A stretch of DNA of 64,000 nucleotides from Niveispirillum sp. SYP-B3756 (GTDB lineage Bacteria; Pseudomonadota; Alphaproteobacteria; Azospirillales; Azospirillaceae), in assembly GCF_009495745.1 (NCBI RefSeq), contig NZ_WIDQ01000002.1:62001-126000 (forward strand), written 5' to 3'. Position 1 is the stretch's first letter. Every line of letters begins with the position of its first letter. Positions 1 to 9,672 of the stretch are shown here, in pieces. The translations under genes and the position numbers were made by a program. The notes under the pieces are model-generated. The model made no database searches. It was not told the DNA's origin and saw only the letters and a program-made list of their open reading frames with translations.

Positions 1-1545
1 ATCTCTACCGTCAGCCACGAGTTGCGCACACCGCTGACGGCCATCCGCGCTTCCCTGGGCATGGTCAATAGCGGCCTGTTCGGCGACGTGCCGGAAGAGG
101 CACAGCAGTTGACCGACATTGCCCAGCAGAGCACAGAGCGGCTGATTCGCCTGATCAATGATCTGCTGGATATCGAGAAGATCGCGTCGGGCAAGATGCG
201 GTTTGAGATGAAGCCGCACCAGCTAAGCGCCCTGCTGCGGCAGACGATGCAGGATAACGAGGCACTGGCCGGACGCGCCGGTGTGACGTTACAGCTGGCT
301 GATGGGGAACAGGTCGCCACCGTGCGGGGTGATGCTGACCGTCTGGTGCAGACCTTCACCAATCTGGTCAGCAACGCGGTGAAATTCTCCCCCGCCGGCA
401 GCACCGTCCAGATCAGCGTCATCACCCTGAAACCCAATTGGGTCCGTGTCAGCATCATCGACCAGGGCTGCGGCATCCCGGAAGATTTCCGCCCCCGCAT
501 CTTCCAGCGCTTCGCCCAGGCGGACGGTTCTGACAGCCGGGCCAAAGGCGGTACCGGTCTCGGGCTGGCCATCACGCGCGAGATCGTCGAACGCCATGGC
601 GGGGAAATCTCCTTCGAGACAAGGGTGGGCAGCGGCACGCAATTCCATGTCGACCTGCCTGTGCTGGATGATCTGCCGGTCACCGCCCTGCTGGCAGATG
701 ACGGTGGGGAGGCGGGGACTGAGAAGCCCACCGCCCATGTGCTGGTCTGTGAGGATAACCCGGATATTGCCCGCCTGCTGGGGCTGATGCTGACACAGGC
801 GGGCTTTGACCCGGTTCTGGCCCCGGATGGGGAAGAGGCGCTGCGCCAGCTGCGGGAGCGGCGGTTCGATGCCATGACGCTGGACCTGCTGCTGCCCGAC
901 ATGTCCGGACTGACGTTGTTCGACAAGATCCGTGCCCTGCCCGCCGGCCGCGATCTGCCGATCATCATTGTCTCCGCCATCGCCGATCAGGGGCGGGAAA
1001 CGCTGGATGGGGAGGCGGTGGGCATCATTGACTGGCTGCCCAAGCCCATTGACCCGGACCGGCTGATCCGCGCCATCGGCCGGGCCATCGCCCGTCCCGG
1101 CAGCCAGCGACCGCTGCTGCTGCATGTGGAGGATGATCCCGACATGCGGCTGGTGGTGCAGCGTGTTCTCTCGCGGCTGGCCGAAATCGTGCCGGCCTCA
1201 TCCATGGCAGAGGCCCGAAAGGCCGCGGAGGAACAGTATTTTGATCTCGCCATCATTGACATCGACATGCCCGGCGGATCAGGGCTGGACGTGATCCCGC
1301 TGCTGCGCGACCGCGCCGGCGGGCCTGTACCGGTGGTGGTGTTCACCGGCGCCGACATCGACCTGGCCGCCCTGCGCCAGGTGGCGGCCACCCTGGTCAA
1401 GTCACGCGCGCGCAGCGACGATCTGGTCGAAACCATTCAAGGGCTGATACAAAGGCTGCGTCACGCTGGACATGGGCCGGCCGACGTGATCAGCCATACC
1501 TCCTCTTTACCCGAACCGCCCCGTCATCTGGAGCCCTCATCATGA
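1..1545 (+). CDS. Hybrid sensor histidine kinase with two C-terminal receiver domains (5' end cut by window)
   Basis: The reading frame is open from base 1, so the start and any sensor domain lie outside the window. The first visible residues are the H-box [11 protein letters not shown], whose His is the phosphorylation site. The HATPase domain follows, with N box NLVSNAVKFSP, DQGCGIP and GGTGLGLAI. Two receiver domains come next. In the first the acceptor Asp is probably in MTLDLLLPD and the Lys in LPKPI. In the second the Asp is in AIIDIDMPG, but the usual K-P is replaced by VKSRA, so that receiver is less canonical. Histidine kinases autophosphorylate and pass phosphate to receivers; here several receivers are strung together as a relay. 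The stop overlaps the start of the next receiver gene (ATGA), which argues for translational coupling. The signal sensed cannot be judged. Confidence 0.93.
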   Translation: MSTVSHELRTPLTAIRASLGMVNSGLFGDVPEEAQQLTDIAQQSTERLIRLINDLLDIEKIASGKMRFEMKPHQLSALLRQTMQDNEALAGRAGVTLQLADGEQVATVRGDADRLVQTFTNLVSNAVKFSPAGSTVQISVITLKPNWVRVSIIDQGCGIPEDFRPRIFQRFAQADGSDSRAKGGTGLGLAITREIVERHGGEISFETRVGSGTQFHVDLPVLDDLPVTALLADDGGEAGTEKPTAHVLVCEDNPDIARLLGLMLTQAGFDPVLAPDGEEALRQLRERRFDAMTLDLLLPDMSGLTLFDKIRALPAGRDLPIIIVSAIADQGRETLDGEAVGIIDWLPKPIDPDRLIRAIGRAIARPGSQRPLLLHVEDDPDMRLVVQRVLSRLAEIVPASSMAEARKAAEEQYFDLAIIDIDMPGGSGLDVIPLLRDRAGGPVPVVVFTGADIDLAALRQVAATLVKSRARSDDLVETIQGLIQRLRHAGHGPADVISHTSSLPEPPRHLEPSS

Positions 1546-1934
1546 CCACGGACCTCAACCGTATCCTCTATGTTGAGGATGAGGAGATGCTGCGCACAGT
1601 CACCAACCTGGCGCTGACCCGAATTGGCAAATTCACCGTGGAACTATGTGACAGCGGCACCCGGGCGGTGGCCACCGCTAAGACGTTCAAGCCTGACCTG
1701 ATTTTGCTGGATGTGATGATGCCGGGCATGGATGGGCCGGCCACGCTGCGTGCCCTGCAGGCGGACCCGGAGACGGCGGCCATCCCGGTGATCTTCATCA
1801 CCGCCAAGGTGCAGCCGCGCGAGGTAGAGGCTTTCCTGGCCCTGGGCGTCATTGATGTGGTGCCCAAGCCGTTCGAGCCGATGACGCTGGCACGCGACAT
1901 CCGTGCCATCTGGGACCGCCACCACGGCGGTTGA
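1542..1934 (+). CDS. Single-domain response regulator (CheY-like)
   Basis: This 130-residue protein is one receiver domain with no output domain. The acidic pair is in YVEDEE near the N-terminus, the phospho-acceptor Asp is in LILLDVMMPGMDG, the Thr is in FITAK and the conserved Lys is in PKPF. It starts inside the stop codon of the hybrid kinase upstream (ATGA overlap), so the two are almost certainly co-translated partners. Such proteins either shuttle phosphate to an HPt protein or bind a target directly. Which applies here cannot be told from the sequence. Confidence 0.93.
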   Translation: MTTDLNRILYVEDEEMLRTVTNLALTRIGKFTVELCDSGTRAVATAKTFKPDLILLDVMMPGMDGPATLRALQADPETAAIPVIFITAKVQPREVEAFLALGVIDVVPKPFEPMTLARDIRAIWDRHHGG

Positions 1935-2013
1935 CCCCTGTCTGCCTATGCCTTCCGCCCATGCCAGGGGCGGTTGTGCCTAGACGGACAGTCCAATGGG
2001 CCAAGACCTTTTG

Positions 2014-2035
2014 CGGGCGGGACTTTTCCCGCCCG
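2014..2035 (+). terminator. GC-rich hairpin between two receiver genes
   Basis: A perfect 9-bp stem (CGGGCGGGA / TCCCGCCCG) with a CTTT loop lies about 80 bases after the first receiver gene and 60 bases before the next. There is no T-run after it, so it is a weak candidate for an intrinsic terminator. It could instead be an RNA-stabilising hairpin. Confidence 0.35.
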
Positions 2036-2096
2036 TTGCCGTTCAATCCCCCTGTCGGCATCGGCCTGCCGGCCACCGAACCTTGGGGGATGAGAC

Positions 2097-2543
2097 ATGC
2101 ACGTTCTGATCGTGGAAGATGAACCCTTGATCGCCGCCAGCGTGGAAGACGCGTTGGGCGGGGCCGGCATCAGTACCCGTTCAGCCGCCAATGCCGCCGA
2201 GGCTCTGGCCCTGGCTGAACGCACGCGTTTCGATCTGGCCCTGCTGGATGTCCGGCTGGGCTATGGCGAGAGCGGGTTGATGCTGGCGGAAATGCTGCTG
2301 GAAAGCCACGCCGTGCCCACCTTGCTGTTGACCGGGCTCAGCGAGTTGCCCGAGCATATCGGTGCCTTCGTCCTGGGTGTGCTGCACAAACCCTTCAGCG
2401 GGCAGGATGTGGTGTCGGCCGTTCAGGCTGTACGCCAGGTGGTCGCCGGGCAGACCGTCGAACATCTCCCACGCAACCTCACCTTCTATGGCGGGCACCG
2501 TCGCAATCAGCAGGATATGCCGGCCTTCATGGCGATGGCGTAA
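2097..2543 (+). CDS. Single-domain response regulator
   Basis: This 148-residue protein has one receiver domain. The acidic pair is in IVEDEP, the likely acceptor Asp is in LALLDVRLGYGESG, the Thr is in LLLTG and the Lys is in HKPF. The last 35 residues after the domain carry no recognisable DNA-binding or enzymatic fold. The sequence resembles the receivers of the CheY-like/FixJ-receiver class that end after one domain. A GGGG stretch precedes the ATG (TTGGGGGATGAGACATG). It lies downstream of the kinase/receiver pair and on the same strand but is separated by 162 bases, so it may be its own transcription unit. Confidence 0.88.
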   Translation: MHVLIVEDEPLIAASVEDALGGAGISTRSAANAAEALALAERTRFDLALLDVRLGYGESGLMLAEMLLESHAVPTLLLTGLSELPEHIGAFVLGVLHKPFSGQDVVSAVQAVRQVVAGQTVEHLPRNLTFYGGHRRNQQDMPAFMAMA

Positions 2544-2667
2544 TTGCCAGCAGCCCAACCAGCAGAATCCGGGGGCGTGAGTGCCATGTTCACGAACCCT
2601 CTGGGAATAGGCGGCGGCTTATCGCATATTGTGCACTTGCTAAATCGTTCTCATTGCCCGGTGCCCA

Positions 2668-4932
2668 ATGGAAGTGTCGTCCCCGGAACAGGCTGTTCTG
2701 GACCCGGATCTGGTTTTCTCTGTCGCCCGCCATCACCCTGAAATCACCACTGCCGGCCGGCTGGGGCTGGATCGGGTGGAGCAGGCGCTGGCCTATGGCA
2801 TGGTGCCGCTGGGCCTCCCCTTGCCGGAGGGCAAGCGCGATCTGGTGGTGATGGAGGACCGGCGCGAGGCCGTGGCGCTGGAGATTGAGGGCCAGGTGGC
2901 CCGGCTGATCCGCCGGCGCGAATTGCTGGAACAGGGCCGCCGCGCGCTGGACGGTGCCCCCGTCGCGCTCGTGGCGGCGGAGGCGAAGACACGGGTACGT
3001 GCCCGCACATCCGATGAGCTGAACTTCCCCGACCTGCCCGGCCCGATCAAGCTGGAGGTCAGCCGGACGCTGGATATTGACGAGCTGACCGGGTTGGAGG
3101 ATGCGGAGCTGCGGGAGCGGCTGGTCAATGATCCGCAACTGGCCCAGGCGTTGGAACAGGCGCTGACCGATGTGGCCCAGCGCCTGTGGCAGCTGCGCGA
3201 GCTGGTGGGTGAGGCAGACGACAGCTGGACCTTCGAGAATCTGGGGGAGCGGCTTTACCGCATCTGCCGCAGCAATCATCAGCCCAACGATATTCTGCGC
3301 CGCTGGGAAGAGGTGGCGGACACCTGGCTGCGCGAACGCGCCGTGGCGCGCGGCCGCAACTTTGTGAACAGCGAGTTCGATTTCGCCAAGTTCGAGCGAC
3401 TGTTCCCGCGCGCCCGCACCATGGGGCGCAAGCTGGTGCTGGTGATCGGCCCGACCAATTCCGGCAAGACACACCGGGCCATGACGGCGCTGCGGCAGGC
3501 CGAAACCGGATTCTATCTGGCCCCCCTGCGTCTGCTGGCGCTTGAGGTGATGGACCGGCTGAACCGCGACGGCACCCCCACCACCCTGCTGACGGGGGAG
3601 GAGGAAATCCGTGTGCCGGACGCCCGGCACACGGCATCGACCATCGAGATGCTGGACCCGGAAATCCCCGTCGATGTGGCAGTGATCGATGAAATCCAGA
3701 TGCTGTCCGACAAAGATCGCGGCTGGGCCTGGACGGCGGCCCTGATGGGCGTGGCGGCGCGTACCGTTTATCTGCTGGGCGCGCCGGAGGTGCTGCCGCT
3801 GATCAAACGGATGGCACACCATCTGAACGAGCCGCTGGAGGTCGTGTCGCTGGAGCGCAAATCGCCCCTGCACATGATCGAACAGCGGCTGGAATATGAG
3901 GATGTGCGCAAGGGCGATGCGCTGATCGCCTTCTCCCGCCGCAACGTGCATCTGGTACGCGACATGGTGCAGGCCAAGGGCCTGACCGCCGCCGTGATCT
4001 ATGGCGCGCTGGCACCAGAGGTGCGGCGGCGCGAAGCCGAACGCTTCACCAGTGGCGAGGCACAGGTGGTGGTGGCAACCGACGCCATCGGTATGGGCCT
4101 GAACCTGCCCATCCGCCGCGTGCTGTTCACAACGCTGGAAAAGTTCGACGGGGTGGAGCAGCGGGAGCTGCTGCCGACAGAGTTGAAGCAGATTGCTGGC
4201 CGCGCCGGCCGCTATGGCCATCACGAGGCTGGCGAGTTCGGCATTGTCGGCAAGGGTACGGCGGCACGGCTGCAGGCGCTGTGGAACCGGCCCGACAATG
4301 CCTTCGGGCCGAAAACCATGCTGACGGTGCGGCCGACCCGCGCCATGGTGGCCCGGCTGGCCGGGCGCATCGGCACCCACAACATGCAGCTGCTGGTGGA
4401 CTGCTTTGCCGCCGCCAAGACGGCCGGCAGCCCCTACCGCGTCTCCGACCTGTCTTCCCTGCGCCGGTTGGCGCAGGAGCTGGATGAGCGGGATATCGGC
4501 TTTGAGGAGAAGCTGTCCCTGCTGTTCATGCCCTGCGATCTGGAAAAGGAAGTGGATGCCCGCTTCTTCCACCAGATGCTGCGCGCCGTGGAAAGCGGGG
4601 AGCCGGTGCCGCTTGGGCTGGTGGTGCCGCTGCGCATGGACCGGCTGGATGACTACGCGCTGGAGGAGCTGTCCCGTTCCTGCGACCTGTATTATTGGGC
4701 CAGCCGCAAATTCGCCCGCCTGTTCCCGGATCGTAAAGCCGTGGAGGAACGCCGGGGCCAGGTGGCCGGGCGTCTGTCGGAGCTGCTGGCCAGCACAGCG
4801 CGGCGACGCCAGGGCAAGCCGCATGGCGGCCCGCGTCCTGGCGGGCCCGGCCCCAATGGCGGACCGGGCGGCAAACCCGCCCCCGGCTTCCGCGGGGCAC
4901 CGCGCAAACGCTATGGCCCCAAGCGGGGATAA
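2668..4932 (+). CDS. SUV3-like DExH-type RNA helicase
   Basis: This 754-residue ATPase belongs to the superfamily 2 helicases related to mitochondrial SUV3, which unwinds RNA for the degradosome. Walker A is GPTNSGKTH (around residue 260), Walker B/motif II is DEIQM instead of DEAD, and motif VI is QIAGRAGRYG. The DEIQ box and the QxxGRAGR motif are typical of SUV3. The N-terminal 250 residues are the family-specific region. The last 50 or so residues are a basic Gly/Pro/Arg-rich tail ending in RKRYGPKRG, probably a disordered RNA-binding tail. Alphaproteobacteria carry this gene and are the presumed source of the mitochondrial one. No good ribosome site is visible before this ATG, so the exact start is less certain than the frame. 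Confidence 0.9.
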   Translation: MEVSSPEQAVLDPDLVFSVARHHPEITTAGRLGLDRVEQALAYGMVPLGLPLPEGKRDLVVMEDRREAVALEIEGQVARLIRRRELLEQGRRALDGAPVALVAAEAKTRVRARTSDELNFPDLPGPIKLEVSRTLDIDELTGLEDAELRERLVNDPQLAQALEQALTDVAQRLWQLRELVGEADDSWTFENLGERLYRICRSNHQPNDILRRWEEVADTWLRERAVARGRNFVNSEFDFAKFERLFPRARTMGRKLVLVIGPTNSGKTHRAMTALRQAETGFYLAPLRLLALEVMDRLNRDGTPTTLLTGEEEIRVPDARHTASTIEMLDPEIPVDVAVIDEIQMLSDKDRGWAWTAALMGVAARTVYLLGAPEVLPLIKRMAHHLNEPLEVVSLERKSPLHMIEQRLEYEDVRKGDALIAFSRRNVHLVRDMVQAKGLTAAVIYGALAPEVRRREAERFTSGEAQVVVATDAIGMGLNLPIRRVLFTTLEKFDGVEQRELLPTELKQIAGRAGRYGHHEAGEFGIVGKGTAARLQALWNRPDNAFGPKTMLTVRPTRAMVARLAGRIGTHNMQLLVDCFAAAKTAGSPYRVSDLSSLRRLAQELDERDIGFEEKLSLLFMPCDLEKEVDARFFHQMLRAVESGEPVPLGLVVPLRMDRLDDYALEELSRSCDLYYWASRKFARLFPDRKAVEERRGQVAGRLSELLASTARRRQGKPHGGPRPGGPGPNGGPGGKPAPGFRGAPRKRYGPKRG

Positions 4933-5045
4933 GTTTAATGGATTTTTAATGCCCACAGGTGTGTCCGTCACCAAACCGTCATCGGCCTGTCACCACTCAT
5001 CGCCATGATCGCGCGACCGTGGAAACAGGGCTGTTGGGGTCGATC

Positions 5046-5549
5046 ATGACGGACAAACGGTTCAAGGTGCTGTTCATCTGCCGCAAGAATGCGGCGCGCA
5101 GCCTGATGGCGGAAGCCTTGCTCCGTCGCTGGGGCATGGGCCGGTTCGAGGTCTATTCCGCCGGGCCGGAGCCGCTGGATCAGCCCAATCCGCAGGCGAT
5201 GGAATTGCTGCGCAAGGTCGGGATTGAGACTGACACGCTGCACCCGAAAAGCTGGGATCTGTTTGCCGGGACCGATGCACCGGTGATGGACTTCATCTTC
5301 TATGCCTGCGAAGACACCGCCAAGCTGCACCCGCCGCACTGGCCCGGCCAGCCCATGGTGGCGCAGTGGAACTTCCCCGACCCGCTGAGCCTGCAGGGGT
5401 CGGATATTGAGCGTCATGCGCTGTTGAATCTGGTGTTCGGCATGATTGAGCGCCGGGTGAAAATCTTCTGCGCCCTGCCCGACCACCGGCTGGCCAAGCT
5501 GACAGCCGCCGACATGTCGGACATTGCCACGGGCGAACACGCCGCCTGA
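5046..5549 (+). CDS. arsC: Low-molecular-weight phosphatase family, arsenate reductase ArsC-like
   Basis: This 167-residue protein has the P-loop CX5R near the N-terminus (Cys12-RKNAA-Arg18, followed by Ser19), the signature of low-molecular-weight tyrosine phosphatases and of thioredoxin-type arsenate reductases. The later WNFPDP motif fits the ArsC group (the Asp-Pro is the general acid loop). In thioredoxin-linked ArsC a pair of cysteines spaced by six residues finishes the redox cycle. Here only Cys88 (ACEDT) is present, so the mechanism may differ or the protein may be a phosphatase. The ATG at 5046 is used because the P-loop then sits at the usual distance from the N-terminus. No arsB, arsR or other ars gene is adjacent. 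Confidence 0.8.
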   Translation: MTDKRFKVLFICRKNAARSLMAEALLRRWGMGRFEVYSAGPEPLDQPNPQAMELLRKVGIETDTLHPKSWDLFAGTDAPVMDFIFYACEDTAKLHPPHWPGQPMVAQWNFPDPLSLQGSDIERHALLNLVFGMIERRVKIFCALPDHRLAKLTAADMSDIATGEHAA

Positions 5550-5552
5550 CAC

Positions 5553-5705
5553 CAATCTCCCTTGATCGTGACCGATCCAGGGAGATTTCGCGTTCCCTCA
5601 CACGCCGGGCGCTGCCGTCCGGCAGCTTGACTTGACGGCGCACGAGCGCCGGGCCGGCAGTCGCCGGCCTCCAATCCGCCAAGGGTCAAACCCTCGGCGG
5701 ATTGG
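5553..5705. repeat. Palindrome-rich composite repeat, copy A
   Basis: The arsC-greB gap begins with a perfect 9-bp inverted repeat (AATCTCCCT at 5554-5562, AGGGAGATT at 5579-5587) enclosing GATCG..CGATC. It ends with a 10-bp inverted repeat (CCAATCCGCC at 5671, GGCGGATTGG ending at 5705), with GCCGGCAGTCGCCGGC in front of that. The same blocks, in the same order, occur in reverse orientation at 44448-44564. Copy A carries about 40 extra bases in its middle. There is no coding capacity. Confidence 0.75.
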
Positions 5706-5805
5706 TAGACACCCTGTTGCCTTTATCAGAACCGATCGCTCTGCCATCTTGGCCCCATCCCGCTGCCGCGCTAAACAGGTGCGGCAGTGATGGGAAGGGA
5801 CGGTG

Positions 5806-6375
5806 ATGAGCAAAGCCTGGGTGAATGAAAATGCGCGGGATGCGGCGGCCGATGATGACGGCGCCGATGATCCCCGCCCCCTGCCACCCGGTACAAAGAA
5901 CCACATCACGCCGGCCGGTTTCGACCGGATGCAGCGGGAGCTGCAGCAATTGCTGCGGGTGGAACGGCCCAAGGTGGTTGAAATTGTGCATTGGGCGGCC
6001 GGCAATGGGGACCGGTCGGAAAATGGTGATTATATCTATGGCAAAAAGCGCTTGCGGGAGATCGACCGCCGGATGCGCTTCCTTTCCAAGCGACTGGAAA
6101 TCGCCAATGTTGTCGATCCCGCCCAGCAGAAGCAGAAGGACCGGGTGTTCTTCGGTGCCACTGTCACCTATGTCCGCGAGGATGACAGCGAGAATACCGT
6201 CACCATCGTCGGGGTGGATGAAACCGACATGGGGCCTGGGCTGATCAGCTGGGTCTCCCCTATCGCCCGCGCGTTGCTGAAGGCGCAGGTGGGCGATCTG
6301 GTGGCCGTACGCACCCCCGCAGGGCTGGAGGAAATCGAGGTATTGTCCATCCATTACCCCACGGCCAGCACCTGA
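5806..6375 (+). CDS. greB: Transcription elongation factor GreB
   Basis: GreB enters the secondary channel of RNA polymerase and stimulates cleavage of backtracked RNA. The protein has the N-terminal coiled coil and the conserved stretch GDRSENGDYIYGKKRLREID, whose Asp and Glu residues lie at the coiled-coil tip and activate the polymerase metal. The FKBP-like C-terminal domain runs to the end. At 189 residues it is about 30 longer than E. coli GreB because of an acidic N-terminal extension (DAAADDDGADD). GGGAAGGGA lies at the right distance before ATG 5806; the GTG three bases upstream is the other possibility. The gene stands alone. Confidence 0.93.
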   Translation: MSKAWVNENARDAAADDDGADDPRPLPPGTKNHITPAGFDRMQRELQQLLRVERPKVVEIVHWAAGNGDRSENGDYIYGKKRLREIDRRMRFLSKRLEIANVVDPAQQKQKDRVFFGATVTYVREDDSENTVTIVGVDETDMGPGLISWVSPIARALLKAQVGDLVAVRTPAGLEEIEVLSIHYPTAST

Positions 6376-6541
6376 AGCTCCGTTGCCTCCATCGCCCGCG
6401 GCAATCTTGGCTACGCCGCATGTGTGACCCTATGGCAATCGCCGCCATACCAAATTGCGGACACAGCGGGTAACGATGCTCTCCCCTGCACCTCGGAAGG
6501 GAAATATGCTATCCACAGCGCTGTGATGCAGGGGTGGCCCG

Positions 6542-9532
6542 ATGACAAGGCTGATAACAGCCGGCCGTCCCCTTGAAAGGGGGATGATGCAGGGCGCTTC
6601 GGGTAAATCACTGCTGGCTTTGTTTGCAGCGCTGGCCCTCTTATGGGGGGCGATCATCGGCTTCCTGCATCTGGAGCGCGGCACCCTGCTGCGGGCTGCG
6701 GAGCGGGATGTCACCAACCTGTCGCTGGCCTTTGAAGAACAGTCCTTCTGGCTGCTCTCCACCGTGGATCAGCTGCTGCGCGCCGTGAAGGCCGATCTGG
6801 AAGCGGATGCCGGTCATTTCGATCTGGCACGGGTGATCCGGCGGCAGAATTCGCCGGCCGGGGCCAGTGTGGAGGTCTCGGTCATTGACGCGGCCGGGTA
6901 TCTGCTGGCCTCCACCCGGGGGCTGGGACCAGATGCGCGCATCACCAACTATCTGGACCGCGCCCATGTGCTGGCCCATCTGGACCGGGACAGCGGCGGC
7001 ATTTTCATTGGCCCCCCCATAATCGGCCGGCTGTCCGGTCGCCACTCCGTGCCCGTTTCGCTGCGCATCAACCGGCCCGATGGCAGTTTCGGCGGTGTGG
7101 CGGTGGCCGCCATCAACCCCGCCGATCTGGCCAATTATTACCGCCGGCTGGACCTGGGCAAAAGCGGCGTCGTCTCCATCGTCGGGATGGATGGCATGGT
7201 GCGCGCCCGTTCCGGGGAGGAGGATGGCGATAAGACGGGCAAGGCCGTGGGACAGCAAAGCATGTTGTCCACCCCGCTAATGTCCCGCTTCCGCCAGGCG
7301 CCATCCGGCAGTTTCACCACCGTCAGCGCCATTGACGGGGTCGAGCGGATCGTCGCCTACCGGGCCATCCGTGATTATCCGCTGATTGCCACTGTCGGCC
7401 TGTCGCTGGCAGAAGTGCTGGCCCCCTGGCACACGCTATTGGCCTGGACAGTGGCGGCCGGCATTCTAGCCAGCTTGGCCTTCTACGGCTTTTTCCATAT
7501 GTTGCTGGTGGAAGAAAAGCGCCGCCAGCGCCAGGCCCGCGATACGGAAGAGGCCAACCGCCTGCTGCGGCTGGCCGAACAAGTGGCCATGGTGGGCCAT
7601 TGGCAGATCGAACTGGCCAGCGGTCGGGTCATCTGGTCGGACGAGGTCTATCGCATTCACGGGCTGGACCAGAACAGCTTTCAGCCCAGCGTGGAAGCAG
7701 CGCGAAGCCTGCTTGAGCCGGAAGACCGCGACCTGTTATCCGCCCTGGTGCAGGAGGCGATCGACGGCGCGGGGAATTTCGAAACCCGGATGCGCATCCG
7801 CCGACCCGACGGAACCCTGCGCCATGTCGTGGTGCGCGGAATTGTCGTGCGTGACGAGGCTGGCGAAGCGCAGTCCCTGTTCGGCGCCATGAGCGACGTC
7901 ACCGACCGCACCCGCCAGGAAGAGGCCCTGCGCGAAGCCCGCCGGGAGGCGGAGGAAGCCGCCAAGGCCAAGGCCGACTTCCTGGCCACGGTCAGCCATG
8001 AACTGCGCACGCCGCTGAATGCCGTGATCGGTTTTGCCGATCTGCTGTTGACCGCCAATCCACCGGAAGCAGAGCGCCGCCACTATATCCGCCTGCAGGC
8101 AGAGGCCGGTCGCACCCTGCTGGCCGTTATCAACGACGTGCTGGATTTCTCCAAGATTGATGCTGGCCGGCTGGAACTGGAGGAGATGGCCTCGGAAACG
8201 GTGGGGCTGCTGCAAACCTGCGTCGATCTGGTGCGCCCGATGGCGGAGGAAAAGGGGCTGCGGGTCATTCTGGATATCGCGCCCGATCTGCCGCCCTGGC
8301 TGATGCTGGACCCGACCCGGGTGCGCCAGATCGTGCTGAACCTGCTGAACAATGCGGTGAAATTCACCCAGGCCGGCCATGTCGGGCTGCGTGCACGGGT
8401 GGTGGTGGTGGAAAGCCAGCCCTTCCTGCGGTTGGCGGTGGAGGATACCGGGATCGGCATTCCCCCCGCCCGCCAGGGCAAGCTGTTCGAGCCATTCCAC
8501 CAGGCCGATGCCTCCACCGCACGCCGCTATGGTGGCACCGGCCTTGGGCTGGCCATCTGCAAGCGGCTAGTCAGCCTGATGGAGGGAAGAATCGGCGTCA
8601 GCTCCGATGCCGGCCGGGGCAGCACCTTCTGGCTGGAGGTACCGTTACGGCCCACGGAGGCGCCAAACCACGCCCCAGCATTGCCCACCCCCGGCGCCAC
8701 CGGGGCGGGGGCGGTGCCGGCCCGGCCGCTGCGGATTCTGGTGGCGGAAGATTTGCCGGTCAACCAGCTGCTGATCCGCGCCATCCTGGAACGGGCCGGC
8801 CATCAGGTGGAAATGGTGGCCGACGGCGCAGCAGCGGTGGAGGCGGTGCAGCACCATAATGTCGATCTGGTGCTGATGGATGTGCAGATGCCCGGTATGG
8901 ACGGGCTGGAAGCAACCCGCGCCATCCGCTCCCTGCCCAGCGTGGCGGGGCGTATCCCCATTGTGGCTTTGACCGCCAATGCCCTGCCGGCGGAGGTGGA
9001 ACGCTGCCGTCGGGCCGGCATGAATGACCATCTGGCCAAGCCGATTGAGGCCGAACATCTGGTGGCGGCCCTGGCGCGCTGGTCGCAGCGTATCGGTCCA
9101 GTTCAGCCCCCCCCGCCGGCGGAACTAACACCGTCCGCAGAAGCCCAGGTTGTCCCGGCAGCGCAAGAACAGGAGCCGGTGCTGCTGGAGGACATGCTGA
9201 GCCAGCTGGAAACTCTGATGGGGGCGGCCACGCTGCACAGCATGTTGTCGGAGGTCAATAACACGCTGCGCAACCGGCTTTCCATCCTGCAGGCCGAAGA
9301 CACCCCCCGCGACACGGTGCGCACCAATGCCCATGCGATGATCTCGCTCGCCGGCAATTTCGGCCTGATGGAAATGTCGGCCAGCGCCCGCCAACTTGAA
9401 CATCTGTGCGAGGATGCCAAGGCTGGCCCTGCGGAACTGGCGGCAGGCATCACGGCCCTGGCCCTGGCTGCCGAACGCGCGCAGGCCGCCCTGGCGGAAC
9501 GCCTGCCGCAACTGGCCGCCGCCGAGGGGTAA
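6542..9532 (+). CDS. Membrane hybrid histidine kinase (Cache-PAS-HisKA-HATPase-REC-HPt)
   Basis: This 996-residue kinase has a transmembrane helix at residues 23-42, a periplasmic Cache-like sensor of about 250 residues, a second helix near 300-325, and a short basic linker. A PAS domain (around 340-455, ending in the PAC-like [10 protein letters not shown]) follows. Then come the His-kinase core with [11 protein letters not shown] near residue 485, the ATPase with [10 protein letters not shown] and GGTGLGLAI, a receiver with Asp in [12 protein letters not shown] and Lys in LAKPI, and an HPt domain with His in [10 protein letters not shown] near residue 930. All phosphotransfer residues are present, so it can run a full His-Asp-His relay; the last acceptor is unknown. 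A second ATG at 6584 has the better ribosome site (GAAAGGGGG) and may be the true start. Confidence 0.92.
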   Translation: MTRLITAGRPLERGMMQGASGKSLLALFAALALLWGAIIGFLHLERGTLLRAAERDVTNLSLAFEEQSFWLLSTVDQLLRAVKADLEADAGHFDLARVIRRQNSPAGASVEVSVIDAAGYLLASTRGLGPDARITNYLDRAHVLAHLDRDSGGIFIGPPIIGRLSGRHSVPVSLRINRPDGSFGGVAVAAINPADLANYYRRLDLGKSGVVSIVGMDGMVRARSGEEDGDKTGKAVGQQSMLSTPLMSRFRQAPSGSFTTVSAIDGVERIVAYRAIRDYPLIATVGLSLAEVLAPWHTLLAWTVAAGILASLAFYGFFHMLLVEEKRRQRQARDTEEANRLLRLAEQVAMVGHWQIELASGRVIWSDEVYRIHGLDQNSFQPSVEAARSLLEPEDRDLLSALVQEAIDGAGNFETRMRIRRPDGTLRHVVVRGIVVRDEAGEAQSLFGAMSDVTDRTRQEEALREARREAEEAAKAKADFLATVSHELRTPLNAVIGFADLLLTANPPEAERRHYIRLQAEAGRTLLAVINDVLDFSKIDAGRLELEEMASETVGLLQTCVDLVRPMAEEKGLRVILDIAPDLPPWLMLDPTRVRQIVLNLLNNAVKFTQAGHVGLRARVVVVESQPFLRLAVEDTGIGIPPARQGKLFEPFHQADASTARRYGGTGLGLAICKRLVSLMEGRIGVSSDAGRGSTFWLEVPLRPTEAPNHAPALPTPGATGAGAVPARPLRILVAEDLPVNQLLIRAILERAGHQVEMVADGAAAVEAVQHHNVDLVLMDVQMPGMDGLEATRAIRSLPSVAGRIPIVALTANALPAEVERCRRAGMNDHLAKPIEAEHLVAALARWSQRIGPVQPPPPAELTPSAEAQVVPAAQEQEPVLLEDMLSQLETLMGAATLHSMLSEVNNTLRNRLSILQAEDTPRDTVRTNAHAMISLAGNFGLMEMSASARQLEHLCEDAKAGPAELAAGITALALAAERAQAALAERLPQLAAAEG

Positions 9533-9672
9533 TTGCCAAGGTCGATCATTGTCCAGCAGCACGCCGGCAACGCCATCCAGAAAAACCAATCCCCTGGCTC
9601 TGGTTACCCTTGATATCCGGCAGCTTAAGCCCCAAGAAAGATACCGTTCCGTCCTGGAGAAGCCGTTTCACA

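Noticed and set aside
2590-4974. Open frame of 794 residues antisense to the helicase
   Set aside because: The translation is rich in His, Gln and Arg without motifs, a usual shadow of a GC-rich gene, while the plus strand has all helicase motifs.
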